Assembly: GCA_051453625.1 (NCBI GenBank)
Contig: JBOZIK010000001.1
Location: 62,998,656 to 63,062,655 of the forward strand
Length of the DNA: 64,000 bases
Direction of reading: 5' to 3'
Source of the DNA: Welwitschia mirabilis
Taxonomy: Eukaryota; Gnetophyta; Gnetopsida; Welwitschiales
The notes below the pieces were generated by a model. The model made no database searches and was not told where the DNA came from. It worked only from the letters and a program-made list of their open reading frames with translations. The position numbers and the translations under genes were made by a program. Below, one piece after another: positions 23,560 to 35,011 of the stretch (position 1 is the stretch's first letter; every line of letters begins with the position of its first letter).

Positions 23560-23900
23560 TATAATACAAGTATGAATCACCTTATGAGGCATGCACTTAG
23601 TATAATATTATCGTGGTCTACTTAATAATAAATGAAAAGAATCCCTAAGAATAACATCACAACAAACTTAATCATAAAACTCATAAATTTTAAAGTTAAC
23701 TAGAAATTGTTTTGTAATTATAACATGGTATCACTTCTGTAACCAAGAGACTCAATATGGTGCTAGATGTAACATGGTCTCTAACTTCAATTCTTTTATC
23801 ATCTTAATAGAAACTAGGTTATTAGTTCTTCCATTATCAACTATATTTTTACATACCTTGTCTTTATACTTACATCTAGTTCTGAAGAGTTGTTTCCATT
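23560..23900 (-). pseudogene. TE-D aspartic protease relict
   Basis: On the minus strand about 23880-23770 reads F-R-T-R-C-K-Y-K-D-K-V-C-K-N, then I-V-D-N-G-R-T-N-N-L-V-S. This is the chromoviral protease active-site region, in which D-S-G is usual; here it is D-N-G (23838-23830), so the catalytic Asp survives but its neighbour does not. A second block, C-D-V-I-L-R-D-S-F-H-L-L-L-S-R-P (about 23655-23605), matches the usual C-D-V-x-x-M-D-x-C-H-L-L-L-G-R-P. The protease would cut the Gag-Pol polyprotein. In-frame stops follow. Confidence 0.75.
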
Positions 23901-24249
23901 ATGCTAGCTCCTTAACAATTTTTGCATCTTTCATGAGAGTTCTTCTTACAATCATATTTTCTTCTTTCTCACAAGCAACATTTTATAGTTCCTTATTTTT
24001 AGATTCTTTCTTGTCCTACCATGCTCAAAAATAAGATTAGTATGTGTAGCCTTCTTGATTAATGGAAATTCATAAAATTTGTATTTTAAACCATAGCATT
24101 TATAGTAGATAGTTAAAAAATTACATCCCCTACCTCTTCCTTAATAGATACCTCCTCTGCATTTGGTTTCTTATTAGACTTTCTTTTATCATTCCTATTT
24201 TATCCTTTCTCCTTGTATATAACCTCTTCTTTGTGGTTCCCTTTATTTG

Positions 24250-25045
24250 AATCTTCCTATACTTGAACTATTCCTTTGTTACAATTTTCCTTCTACTTGT
24301 AGTAACAACTGATACACTTCTCTAGTGTTTTAGGAGTAACAATAACAATTTCATCTTGAATGACAAGTCTTAAACCAATCACACATCTAGTTACCTCTTC
24401 TATGCCAAAGTTACAATGTCTTGATTAGATAGCAAGTGCATGAAACTCATCTGTGTACTCCATCATAAAATTTCTTCTTACCAAAGTATTTGCATCTTCC
24501 TTATTATCTCTATATTAAGTGAAATAGGCATGAATTTACTTTGGAACCCTTTTTCTTATGTAGTTTTAGAAAGTTGAAACGTCTCAATCTTAGTGAATCT
24601 TCTAAACATGCTTCTACCAACTAGTTACAACTTCTTACAAATAAGTTAAAGTAATCTTTACCTTATTTTTTGCATCTATATTTTTCATCTCAAAGTACTA
24701 CTTCATGATATAATCCCAAATCTTTCCTACTTTCAAGATTCCTTCAAATGATGTTACACTTACTAAGTCCTTCTATCCTAACTTCACGAGGTCTCTCATA
24801 AAAAAGGCATTCTCTTAATCTTTACTTTGAGGCTCATGCATAATTTTCTCTCTTAATGGCTTCTCCACCATGGAGTATTCTTCTTCATGCTCCTCATCTA
24901 TAATTCATTTTAAAGGTTTTGGTGTATATTCCATATTCGTCATCTTTGGTCTCTCTTACATTATAAGAAAGATATCTTCTATCACTATTTCCTACCTTGC
25001 AAGACATTTTTGTAGGTTAGAATTTTTTGTCGTCTTTGGTGGCAT
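24250..25045 (-). pseudogene. gag: TE-D gag relict
   Basis: The ATG at 25045-25043 opens M-P-P-K-T-T-K-N-S. The middle reads F-E-G-I-L-K-V-G-K-I-W-D-Y-I-M-K, then Y-F-E-M-K-N-I-D-A-K-N-K-V-K-I and W-W-K-H, matching the capsid part of chromoviral Gag, which packs the element RNA. A late segment, M-M-E-Y-T-D-E-F-H-A-L-A-I, fits the Y-x-x-E-F-x-x-L block. At about 24315 K-C-I-S-C-Y-Y-K aligns with the start of the CCHC knuckle, but the His/Cys pattern is damaged. Many stops, mostly at probable Gln or Trp positions. Confidence 0.75.
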
Positions 25046-25090
25046 CCTCAAATCAAATCAACACTCACTCCACACAAAGCCCAAAACTCG

Positions 25091-25102
25091 GCCTGATACT
25101 AA
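25091..25102 (-). other. TE-D primer-binding site
   Basis: Minus strand TAGTATCAGGCC, against the canonical initiator-methionine tRNA site TGGTATCAGAGC. It starts two bases after the 5' LTR end. Confidence 0.75.
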
Positions 25103-25103
25103 A

Positions 25104-25877
25104 TGATGCAAAGCTAATGTAATGAAACCTCAAGAACAATTTTTAGCTTTTATTTCTATAGAGGAAGAGAAAAAAAAATAAACATGCAGGAAATAGAGTA
25201 TTAAAGGAATTACTTTCTATTACTGAAATAAGAATTACAACACTTATAAACTGGAATCAAACCCATAGAAATTCCATGAGCTCCCTCCTCAACACTAGCC
25301 ATCCAAGTCTTACTTAAACTTTATGATTCTGATTCTTGATAGACTTCAAAAGAGGATACAAGTGAGCCATTATCTTACACCAAGAACTTTATCCTCAAGT
25401 TTCCAAAAAGAGCTTCTCTCAAGATGCAACTCTAAGATCTCTCACATCTCACTCTTTCAAGTCATTCATCAAGGAATTCTTTAAGTCATTCTCCTCATGT
25501 CCTCATGCCATCTTATTTATAAGGCTTTAAAAGAGATCCTTATTAATAAAGAATCCTCCTAATATTATCCTCTTAACACAATTAACTAAAAATATGTTTT
25601 AAAGATAATGTATTCCTTACACATGGATTTCTTCTAAACATAACATATTCCTTACACCTTTATTTTCATTTTCTCTTAAATGTAAGATATTCCATCCATC
25701 AAGATTTCTTCTGTTCTAACTATGCATGATGCCTTCATGGTGATTACATATCGTACCTTAGTGGCATCTACACATGGAATATTTTATTTTCTACACAAGC
25801 ATACTAAAACTATAACAAATAGACTCCTAACAAAAACCCACTTGTTATTCTTATTTCCTGAGAATGCTTCTACATTA
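25104..25877 (-). repeat. TE-D 5' LTR
   Basis: Pairs with 19292-20070 end to end. TATA box at 25521-25514 on the minus strand. Confidence 0.88.
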
Positions 25878-25882
25878 GGAAG
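25878..25882. repeat. Target-site duplication GGAAG, right
   Basis: Matches 19287-19291 exactly; the sequence then continues as TE-B. Confidence 0.8.
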
Positions 25883-28450
25883 CTAACTCTTCATTACATA
25901 TGATATGTGAAGATGCTACTAGAGAAAAGAATAATTACCAATATGAAATTAACTTATTTTGTATGCATTAATATTATGTGCTTCATGCATCTAAAAATAC
26001 TTCATATGATCACTTTGAACACCTATCATTTAGATGTCTAATGCCTAGATTTCTAAATTATGACAATTTAATTTTTAAGTTTGATCAATTTATTAAATTA
26101 ATTATTGTGAAGATATAAATAACACGTTTAGCATTCATTTATAACTAGCCAAACTTTGATCTAATTAATACTGTTTTTTTTTACAAAAGATAACATTCAA
26201 TAATTATTATGAAAATCATGAATGAGTTTAATTTTTGAATGAAGGTATAGATATCCACATGATTAACATTGTTGTAAGATCTATAGTTCCATTGGCATTT
26301 TCTAGAGTGAATGTTAGTCTCGAAATAATAAATTCAAATCAATAGAGATGAGAAAAATATAATTAAAAAGGGAAAATCCATAAGAAAGTTGACTTGATTA
26401 ATTTTAATGATTAAGCAATCTTGATTTAATGATATTTAATAAACCTTAATGTATCAATCATGTCAAATTAAATGTAAAATTCAAATCCTAAAAGGTATAA
26501 AAGAAAAATCTACCTCAATGATTAGGAATAATCATCAAATCATTTATTTTTTAATTATAGATTCTTGTGAGTTGGATTTTTATTTCTTTTCCATTTTTCC
26601 TTATTTTTCTTTAACTCCATTATGCTTTCCATGGTTATCATGAGGTCTTGTCTCATCATGAGTTTTTAAAACTTTTTCCTTCCTCCTTAAGCATGTAGGA
26701 ATGATTGTTTCATGATGCAACTTCCTAGCTAATGGAATGTGATTTGTGATTGAATTTGCTTTTCTTTTCCATCGTCTATCTATGGTTATTTGCATTGTAA
26801 TAGTCCATACTAGGTGTTCTTTTGTATTTATTTGTTTGAGTTTCTTTGCCTCAATGTCTTATTAGGATTTTATAAAAGTAAATGATTGATCTTTTTAGAT
26901 TTATGACATCTTTCATGCTTTCTATTTTATTATATTGCATTATAATATGATTTATCTCTAAATGGTGATGATATCGTTTTGATATTACAAATTTTTTTGT
27001 TTTTCTTCATGACACTTGAGACCTATGGTAAATGATCTATTGCTTTCTCGTAAAATCCGTTTTACTTACAAATATATCATTTTGGATTAAGGAAATGATG
27101 ATGGTTTTAATGATTTCATTTATTTAGGTCTTTTGTGTTGTATGTCTAGTAAATAATTATTTCTAATGCTTAAAAGTAAAAGCTTTTATTTATTATTTTC
27201 TCATTTCCTTTTTGAAAAGGTATTTCACTCTCTCTTTAATTATTTGGTTTAGCCTAAATGAATGATTGCAAGCTTTGAAACTTCTTTGTGATCCTTGTGG
27301 AAAAACAACAATTAGGATTCCTTGTACTACAATTGATGCCCTAGTTTTTATTTTATGATGAATAACCTCTATCTTGATAGCTAAAACATATTTATAAACA
27401 TTTCTTTAAATATTAATTACTTAGGCATAACATCTAGATANNNNNNNNNNNNNNNNNNNNNNNNNNNNNNNNNNNNNNNNNNNNNNNNNNNNNNNNNNNN
27501 NNNNNNNNNNNNNNNNNNNNNNNNNNNNNNNNNNNNNNNNTTTATAAACATGTCTTTAAATATTAATTACTTAGGCAGAACATCTAGATATTTGATATTT
27601 GATATTTGCTTATTGAAGTATTTAACTTCATAGTGACATTTGCTAAGGCATAGAAACTACGTTTTACATTGTTCTTGATCCACTTTACATCTCCTTTCCA
27701 CTAATTCCTTCAATGACATTGGCTTTGATCTACAAGAAATCTTAATGTTTGGAATCAAAATTTTATCCCCTAAAATAATTACAAACATTGTAAGACTAAA
27801 GTTTATATAAATGTTGTTAAAACGCTTAATCAAAAACAAAAAGTAACCAATGTAGAAAATGAATATTATCAACCTCTTACAAAATTGCTGAAAAAGATAT
27901 GAAATGATAACACAATTAATGACTTTTTCATAACATGTTATCTAATATTTCTAAGGCTACGATTTCCTCTTAGGCCTTTATACTTATTAGTAATCCTTTT
28001 GTATTTGTAATTATTAAGCTTACTTGTATAAATAGACGAGCTTGTACATTTACTACTGTAATTGTGAGCTTATTAACTAAAGGCAATAAAACTTCACGCT
28101 TTGTTAAAAGCAATGATTGTTTCATTAAGAAGCAAGCAAGAGAGTTAATGATGGCCATCATTTTTGAATATTTCTATCAATTCATGAAGCATAGGAGATG
28201 GTTATACAACACTATAACAAAATAATTTTATCACACCTGAGAAGTACACATGATATCAAAATTTTTAAATGAAATAAACATCTTCCTTTGATAAAAAGGG
28301 AAGCTAATTCTCGATAACATGTAATTTGTGAAGATGGTGACAAAAAAGTGAGTAATTAGCAATATGAGAATAACTCAACATGTGTGTCTTAATATTAGGT
28401 GCTTCATTAACCTAAAGATGCTACACATAAAACATTTAGAAACATCTCAT
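25883..28450 (+). mobile_element. TE-B copy 2 with repeated linker at both ends
   Basis: About 25883-26010 and 28311-28440 are direct repeats of each other (AGCTAAxTCTxxATxACAT, then TTxGTGAAGATG, AGxAATTAxCAATATGA). They bracket the ~2.3-kb TE-B unit. Just before the second linker CACATGATATCAAAAT resembles a copia primer site. The layout therefore suits a long LTR, internal stub, LTR, internal stub: a tandem product of unequal recombination. No coding relict was identified. Confidence 0.5.
27441..27540. other. Assembly gap (100 N) with duplicated flanks
   Basis: The ~50 bases before the gap (27389-27440) recur almost unchanged right after it (27541-27590), including TTAATTACTTAGGCA and ACATCTAGATA. 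Confidence 0.98.
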
Positions 28451-29380
28451 TATTTAATGTCACAAAATGTGTTAAACTATGAAACAAAAAGAAGAAAGAA
28501 ACCAATGAAGAGTACATTTACATCACATGTTTGAATTCAAATACAATGCATGCATAAAGAGATTTTCAAAAACCCAATAGCATGTAAGCTTTCCTTCGTT
28601 AATGTGGTTCTGATGCATTGATTAAAGTCCATAAATGCTCCAAACTCATTCTAAATGGATTAGGATACACCCTTCACTATTTGGAAAGTCTAAGGGGAAA
28701 AAATTTGAATTATGATTTATCTTTGCAAAAAATAATAAAAAGCATGTTCTTTTTGTTATATTAATTTTTATCTTCATCCATAATGCAATTTTGATACAAA
28801 ATTTCAAAGATATATAGCATTGTTACAAGTTTGTCTAAATGAAATAAAATATAAAAAATACTTTAATTATATATGATATAGATAATATTGCCTTGTGTTT
28901 GTTAACTATTTTTAATTAGCATAATATTATTTTAAAAAATAAAAATAGAAATTTTAAATACATAAAAATTTTAGCACATCTTCACAAATGTCCCTCCTCA
29001 TGTGCGTCCATAGAAAATTTATGAAATCCTTGCCTTATCTCTATCCCGCACTGCTAATGTTGTACCAAAGGAAATGTTGTACCAAAGGACACGCCATCAC
29101 TTTTTCTAAATAAGTAATCGAATTAAGGATTTGAATTGATTTTCAAAGGGTTGGGGAACAACATTGATTAAAACAAATATTTTTAAATAAATTATGTCTG
29201 CAGTAAAAGTAATGTCAGTGCAGTGGAAAGCAATGCACAAAAATAATCGCGTGCGAGGATAGAAATTGCGATAAAGTTGTGAACAATGTCTCTAAGGTCA
29301 GGCCAACACATAAAATAGACCTGTTTAAAATGTAACAATGATGTTTTACTTGGAAAAAGACGGGTGCAAGGTCGTCGGCT
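28451..29380. other. AT-rich DNA grading into the gene island, nothing recognised
   Basis: No gene, RNA or paired repeat seen. CpG-containing words start to appear from about 29040. Confidence 0.5.
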
Positions 29381-29729
29381 TTACGTTCCTCCCAAACAAG
29401 TGGAATGAACCCAGCCAGAAAACGTGACTGTCCTTTTCTTTCTCATACTATACGCTTCGCCTAATGCGCCTCTTTCTCTTTCTCAGACTGTAAACTGTAT
29501 TGTTTTGACAAGAGGCAAAATGTGGCTGTTTTTCCTTTCTCATACTGTAATGATTTGACACAGCCATCACTATTGACTAGAACAGTAGGGGGTTGAACAC
29601 CCAAAGCTTTACTGCGATCACTTCTTACATCTGTTAGTACAATAAGTACATGCTAAAAACATCCCGACGAAAAAAGACTAAAGACTCGAGAGGGAAGACC
29701 TGCTACAGAACTAACACATACGTAAAGCG

Positions 29730-29735
29730 TTTATT
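29730..29735 (-). terminator. Possible polyadenylation signal of the dirigent gene
   Basis: AATAAA on the minus strand 27 nt past the stop codon. It is unusually close to the stop; plant signals vary and a further-downstream site is equally possible. Confidence 0.3.
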
Positions 29736-29761
29736 TTCTGGCTATGGACTGAGGTCTGTGC

Positions 29762-30301
29762 TCAGTAATGGATGACCGTAACATTGTATTCGACCACTGC
29801 GTTTCCGCTCTTGGCATCGAAGTTGATCATGCGAGCCTGCGTGTAGCCTCGCGCAAGGCGGAAGAGACCAGTGCCTCCAACGATCGGCATCTCTCGCACT
29901 TTGTCGAACACATTGCTGTTGCCCAACACAGCGAGCGTGCTTCCGTTGTACTTGCCGCTCTGGAAAACAAACGTCGCGGCCATTAGCAGACGGAGTTCCC
30001 GCTGGCAGGAGGATGTGTATATGCCTTGAGCGTAGCCGAAGCGCTTGGAGTTGATGTCCGGAGTCTCTGTAAGCGGATCGTCCATCACGTTCATAGCGCC
30101 GAAGCCTGTCGGCGACGTTTTTGTTGCCTGGGCGCTCGCGACGGAGACCGCAGTGACGTTCTTGCCGCCTGGCAAATCGTGGAAGTAGAAATTTAAACTG
30201 CTTACTTTCATTTTTCGAGATCTTTCAAGTCCTTTGCCGTGTGAACAGACGCAGCAGAGAAGCTGGATTACAAACCCTAGGAGAACTGTAACTCTTGCCA
30301 T
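29762..30301 (-). CDS. Dirigent family protein
   Basis: A 179-residue secreted protein of the dirigent family. Dirigent proteins steer the stereochemistry of phenoxy-radical coupling, for example of coniferyl alcohol into lignans, in the apoplast and cell wall. Residues 1-21 are a hydrophobic signal peptide. The hallmark motifs follow: N-F-Y-F-H-D-L at 37-43; T-G-F-G-A-M-N-V-M-D-D-P-L-T at 65-78; L-L-M-A-A-T-F-V-F at 105-113; K-Y-N-G-S-T-L-A-V-L-G at 117-127; V-R-E-M-P-I-V-G-G-T-G at 135-145; R-L-A-R-G-Y at 148-153; V-V-E-Y-N-V-T-V at 169-176. N-glycosylation sequons are at Asn48, Asn119 and Asn173. Length is normal for the family and there is no intron. The frame is open 51 codons further upstream, but I chose the ATG at 30301 because the signal peptide begins there. 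Cys16, Cys17, Cys19 and Cys99 are the only cysteines. Subfamily and substrate cannot be told from sequence alone. Confidence 0.95.
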   Translation of the reverse strand: MARVTVLLGFVIQLLCCVCSHGKGLERSRKMKVSSLNFYFHDLPGGKNVTAVSVASAQATKTSPTGFGAMNVMDDPLTETPDINSKRFGYAQGIYTSSCQRELRLLMAATFVFQSGKYNGSTLAVLGNSNVFDKVREMPIVGGTGLFRLARGYTQARMINFDAKSGNAVVEYNVTVIHY

Positions 30302-30467
30302 TTTGTCTGTCGAATGTTCTGCAAGATGATCTTTCAAAGTACCACACGAGAGATGCTCGAATATCTTTCTTGGAGGTAGAATGCGAGATCTCGAGCTGAA
30401 ACGGGCCTGAATGTTTCGACAAAGATTCCTGGAACTCGAACTTATGATCTGCAAGACGGAAATAAAA

Positions 30468-30473
30468 TTTATA
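30468..30473 (-). promoter_or_regulatory. Candidate TATA box of the dirigent gene
   Basis: TATAAA (CCTATAAATTTT) on the minus strand about 167 nt upstream of the ATG, which would give a leader of roughly 135-140 nt. No other TATA-like word in this orientation lies closer. Unproven. Confidence 0.45.
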
Positions 30474-31200
30474 GGAAGAGAAAAGCCTCGCAGTGATGAA
30501 CTGGTGAATCAAACTGATTATGACGAATATCAAGACGCAAGGAACTAATATCACTCCTTAGCAGTTTCCGACCTTGTGATATCGTAAAGAAACCAAATCC
30601 AAGTGCTCAAACTCTGAAGAATTAGCTCCAAGTATCTCATACAATTCTTAAGAAACTAAAAGAAATATGTTTCCTTTTTGAAAACTTTCAAAACGTTTCA
30701 CACCGAACACACAAAGTTACCTTGGGAAAGCAGCGCTTCGATCTTTAAACTTTGGAAGCAAAAGCCTCCGGAAAGCTCTCTGAGATAACCTTCTCACAAA
30801 TAACTAAGAGCCGTGGCGAAGCTTCAAACAGTGAGAACCAAGGAAGCACTTTCGTCTCTCGGTAAAGAAGAGGAAAGCCTATAAAAGCCTTAAACGTGCT
30901 TCGAGAAGTGGTTGTTGCATTATTGTGACGCGGTCGGTCTGGTCGCTCTGCAATTGGTGGTCGGAGTCAATGCATGGTACATGACAGACGACAGATGAAA
31001 CAGGTGGGGCAAAGCGCGTCCGCCCTTTCCACGATTCTTCTCCCCTCAACGCCATCGCATCTGTGACTGCTTATTTCTCCATTTTCGACGAAAAAGTTTG
31101 GACTCTGTTTCTGCTGAACTGACCAGGAATTTTGACTTGCAGAAATGTATGTTCGCGAAATATTTGTTGAGAAAGCTATTGTCATTTTTCAACTAACACG
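30474..31200 (-). promoter_or_regulatory. Upstream region of the dirigent gene, CpG-richer
   Basis: About 700 bp with visibly more C, G and CpG than the surrounding DNA and no similarity to the retroelements here. It holds a plus-strand TATAAAAG at about 30880 of unknown meaning. A 72-codon open frame at 31185-30967 on the minus strand has no recognisable domain and is probably chance. Confidence 0.4.
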
Positions 31201-33335
31201 AAGCATTTTTCAACCCCATATTGACTGTAACCCTTCTCTCTTTGAATAAAGTTCCCATCTTTCCTTACCTTCTAAGACATGCATTTAAATTCCATGCTAG
31301 TTAAATTCAATGCTAGCCTTGGTTAGCATTTTACCACTAAAGTTAAAAAATACAATAACATCTACCTTTGTGATTTGGCTTGAAAGCATAGAAAAAAAGG
31401 TTAAGTTTCTATTAAATGATCGATTAAAAAATTAGTTTTATTTTTTTGTGAGTGAAAAATATGTCTTTTTGTTATCTGTGTTATAGTATGAAAGTAAAAA
31501 TGTATTTCATCTCCAATAAACTTAGTTTTTAAGTGACTTAAGTTTACTCTTTATTTCTAAAGAAAAGCTAATTTTGTTTCTTTAATGCAATCTTAGAAAC
31601 ACATCCTTGAAAAATCAATTCAAATTTGTTCATTTGTTAATGTTAATTTATGTTCATTGTTCCTCTTACCTTGGTCATCTTGGAGTAAAAAAAATCAAAA
31701 CTTTTGAAGCATGTTAGAATATTTCAAAGAATTTATATAGCCAAGATTGATCTTAAAAGAAACATTGTTTTATAATTTGTATGTTAATGATCAATAAGGG
31801 CCTTATGACCTTAGTACTCTCATGTAAAAAGGTTTGAAATGTTTAAACCTTCACCTATAAATATTGTTGTCCTCTTAATTCAACAAGCATCATGGATATA
31901 CTAATAATTTGTCATTTTGTGCTTCGAGATTTCCTTGGAGCCCTTTTAAATCATAAACCTTTCTATTGGTTACATTTCTTATAATGTTTGTGCTTACATT
32001 TATAATACTAGCTATCACCAATTTCATATTTAGCATGCATGCTTGTCTTTTATGTTACTATATCTTACAACTGAAATGCTATTACACTCATCACTTAATT
32101 AACATATTAATTTGGATATAAAAATGGAATTATAGTTTGTAATAATATGTTCATCTATTAGACGCCTACTTCTTTATTTAATGTGTCTAATAAATAAAAC
32201 CTTTACCATATTCATAAAATTAATTTTAAGCTAGATTCATCATCTATCACCACAATTAAGATCTTAAGCTTTAGTATTGATACTATATGCTCCATATGGA
32301 AGGGGAAGACAACATTCTAATATTTATAAGTTTGACTTCGTAATACTATAGTTTAATTTTGGTACCCTTATTGAGGAGCATAATTAGCATCAAATTCTCA
32401 TGCTTAAGTATGATTATATTCTTTGTTTTCTTTATGATTTTTTTTAACATTTCTTAAGTCACAAGTATATAGTCACATATTTGGATTAAAGTCTAGGAGG
32501 TATAAATTTCATTAATATGAGTTAGATTTATTTTCAAATAGAAACCCTGAAAGATTCAATCTAAAATTTGAAATTATTTATCAAGTCTTAATATAAATCT
32601 TACACATCTTATCTTCTAATTTTTCGCATGAAAAATCATCAATCAACTACTAGTTATGGTTTTTTCACATAGGTTATTTGTCAATTGCACTATTTGATGA
32701 GCACAATGCTACTATACTTATTTCATGCAATCAAGTACTTTGACCTAAGTGGTTTTTCTCTTTGACGATGTTCATATGATTATGAAATATTTATACATTC
32801 TTGTGAACAAATATGATATCAATATTAGTATTTTTAGTATTTTATACTTTTTTGATATTTTTGGTATTTATAATTGATGATATAATAATTCTATAAAACC
32901 TACCTAAGTAAATTAATGAATAAGTCATCCAAAAGTAGTCAAAAGTATGTGTTTAAATTAACACCTTATGATGCATCAAGGTTTACTATTTTATAGGGTT
33001 AATCCTGAACTCAAAATCTTATGTTGTATTAGTAGTGTATTGTTATGAGTTTATATAATTTCATTAATTAATTAATGTAAAGATACCCACATCAAACGCG
33101 ATACTATGGTTTAATAGATTTTTGATATTATCTCAATACTCCAAAAAAACCAAGTAATATGACATAGGTTAAGATGAAACTAGATTAAATTATCTGTTAT
33201 GCTAAAATAGTTAAGAACATATTACTTTATAAAATCTACTCTATGTCATCTATTCCTATAGCACATGGCCAAAGTAACCAACACTAAATTACAATCTGAG
33301 TGTAATAATTACACATAAGTATGTGTATGTGCGTG
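31201..33335. other. AT-rich sequence, nothing recognised
   Basis: No open frame, RNA gene or paired repeat was identified. Confidence 0.5.
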
Positions 33336-33376
33336 ACAGAGATAGAGATAGAGATGGAGATAGAGAAATAGAGACA

Positions 33377-33445
<69 letters not shown>

Positions 33446-33520
33446 AGGAGGAGGAGTAAATAGAGAGATGGGGAGATATGAAGGGGTGGGAAGAGGGGGA
33501 AGGGGATGGGGAAGAGAGAT
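33336..33520. repeat. Purine-rich simple repeat, (GATA)/(GA)n/(GGA)n
   Basis: Begins with AGAGATAGAGAT units, passes through about 25 GA units (33391-33440), then GAGGAGGAGG and G-rich purine sequence. One strand is almost pure purine for about 180 bases. Confidence 0.95.
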
Positions 33521-34010
33521 GGTGAAAAGAATTATATTAATGCTTAAAAAAGTTATAATAAAAATGACTAGCTACTATCCTTTATATAAATGAATAATGT
33601 TTCCATTAATGCAATGCATCTTTACGTTGTATTAGCAAACACTCTAATCACTTCTACAAACATATATTAATATGGTCATTTTATTGATGCATGATTAAAA
33701 TTAATATCCATGACTTACTTTTAGGTTTGCATCCATCATAATAAAATATTCTTGAGTTGTGTGACATCAATCTTAAGTTGGTTCATGGGTGCTTCTTGAG
33801 TCACTGTTTATTCATAAGAACATACTATAACTTTGATTTAATACATTTAGAGGTAAATGAAATATGATTATGCCTTTGTCAATAATATTTAGAAGTCAAA
33901 ATTTTACACTATGCTCTTCATAACTATTTGAAACATGTATTTCATCATGTATGAAAGGGTGATAAAATAAAAATTATTAAGAAGGTAAATGTTTTGAATG
34001 TGTTACAGCT
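33521..34010. other. AT-rich sequence, nothing recognised
   Basis: No feature seen. Confidence 0.5.
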
Positions 34011-34085
34011 CTCCATTTCAGTAGCCTACGACAAGGGCTACACGGTTCCATAACCAGGCAGATAGATGTTGCGAGCCATGAAAAC
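34010..34085 (-). other. Short CpG-containing island, possible exon scrap
   Basis: About 75 bp stand out by composition (CTACGACAAGGGCTACACGG). On the minus strand an ATG at 34080 opens M-A-R-N-I-Y-L-P-G-Y-G-T-V before a TAG. Too short to assign; it may be a captured gene fragment or the internal edge of an unrecognised element. Confidence 0.25.
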
Positions 34086-34749
34086 TAGAAAATAAATTTA
34101 TAAGGAAGGATATAGAGAAAGAATAATATTAAAGAGAATGCAAAAAGGAAGAGAATAATATAACACTCAAATGCATATATGAAGAAATGAGATGGAAGGT
34201 GTAATATCTTAACTTTTAACATAGATTGTGATCTATGGAAGATGTGTCCTAGCACCCAAGTGTATGAAGAAACTTTAAAAATATGAGAATAAGATGTCTC
34301 TTATAATATTAATGATCCTAATTATCATTCTCTCATAGGGACTACAAAGATCTTTTAAATATTTTTAAAAACTTTTGATTATTTTACAAGTTAATGTTGA
34401 GTATCAAAATAATATAGAAACTAATTTACTAATGAATTGATATAGAATATATATTCATAATTTAACGTATCATGCAAATTTGAGACAAGTAAGCACTAAC
34501 TAGAACTTGATTTTTCAAACAATAAGTATATTATTTTCATGTATATTCTAAATGTAAAGAAGCTACAAGTCAAGAACATAATTTATTTAATGAATATAGA
34601 AAAACAATATGATATGTAAAATATATCATCCACTAATATAACAAACATCTAAAACCTATAAAACATTAAACGATCAATTATACTAGTACAAAAGAACTTT
34701 TTAAAAAACACTATTACATAACCAAGAATCTTAATTAAATCCAAGATCG

Positions 34750-35010
34750 AAAGTAGAGTAAATCTAATCAGAAATTAAAGTACATTTATAAATGATGTAA
34801 TCAATATATATAATGTCAAATTAGAGTAAAATNNNNNNNNNNNNNNNNNNNNNNNNNNNNNNNNNNNNNNNNNNNNNNNNNNNNNNNNNNNNNNNNNNNN
34901 NNNNNNNNNNNNNNNNNNNNNNNNNNNNNNNNTAGAGTAAATCTAATCAAAAATTAAAGTACATTTATTAATGATGGAATCAATATATAGAATGTCAAAT
35001 TAGAGTAACA
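34750..35010. repeat. ~80-bp sequence duplicated across a 100-N gap
   Basis: 34754-34832 and 34933-35011 are near-identical (TAGAGTAAATCTAATCA start, ATGTCAAATTAGAGTAA end), differing at only a few positions. The 100-N gap (34833-34932) sits between them. Either a local tandem repeat or two unmerged contig ends. Confidence 0.8.
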
Positions 35011-35011
35011 T

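Larger units (their letters stand above)
19292..25877 (-). mobile_element. TE-D: full-length but decayed chromovirus (Ty3/gypsy), minus strand
   Basis: Two LTRs of 779 and 774 bp (19292-20070, 25104-25877) with TGATG...CATxA ends flank 5.0 kb. The order on the minus strand is LTR, methionine-type primer site, gag, protease, RT, RNase H, integrase, polypurine tract, LTR, the standard Ty3/gypsy order. Target duplication GGAAG is exact. Protease and RT wording (I-V-x-x-G-x-x-N-N-L-V-S; F-R-L-M-N-A-S-S-T-F-M-R-L-M) fits plant chromoviruses. I did not recognise a chromodomain, and a gap cuts the integrase. Stops and frameshifts are everywhere, so the element is dead. Confidence 0.9.

Noticed and set aside
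23370-24034. Plus-strand open frames at 23370-23558 and 23774-24034
   Set aside because: They are antisense to the chromovirus protease and gag relicts, which carry recognisable motifs on the minus strand.
29768-29986. 72-codon plus-strand frame opposite the dirigent gene
   Set aside because: It is the antisense shadow of the dirigent coding region.
30225-30554. 109-codon minus-strand frame overlapping the dirigent start
   Set aside because: Different frame from the dirigent motifs, no domain, and most of it overlaps the leader and signal peptide.
30967-31185. 72-codon minus-strand open frame upstream of the dirigent gene
   Set aside because: No recognisable domain, no start context, and higher GC makes chance open frames likelier. 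Treated as upstream sequence.
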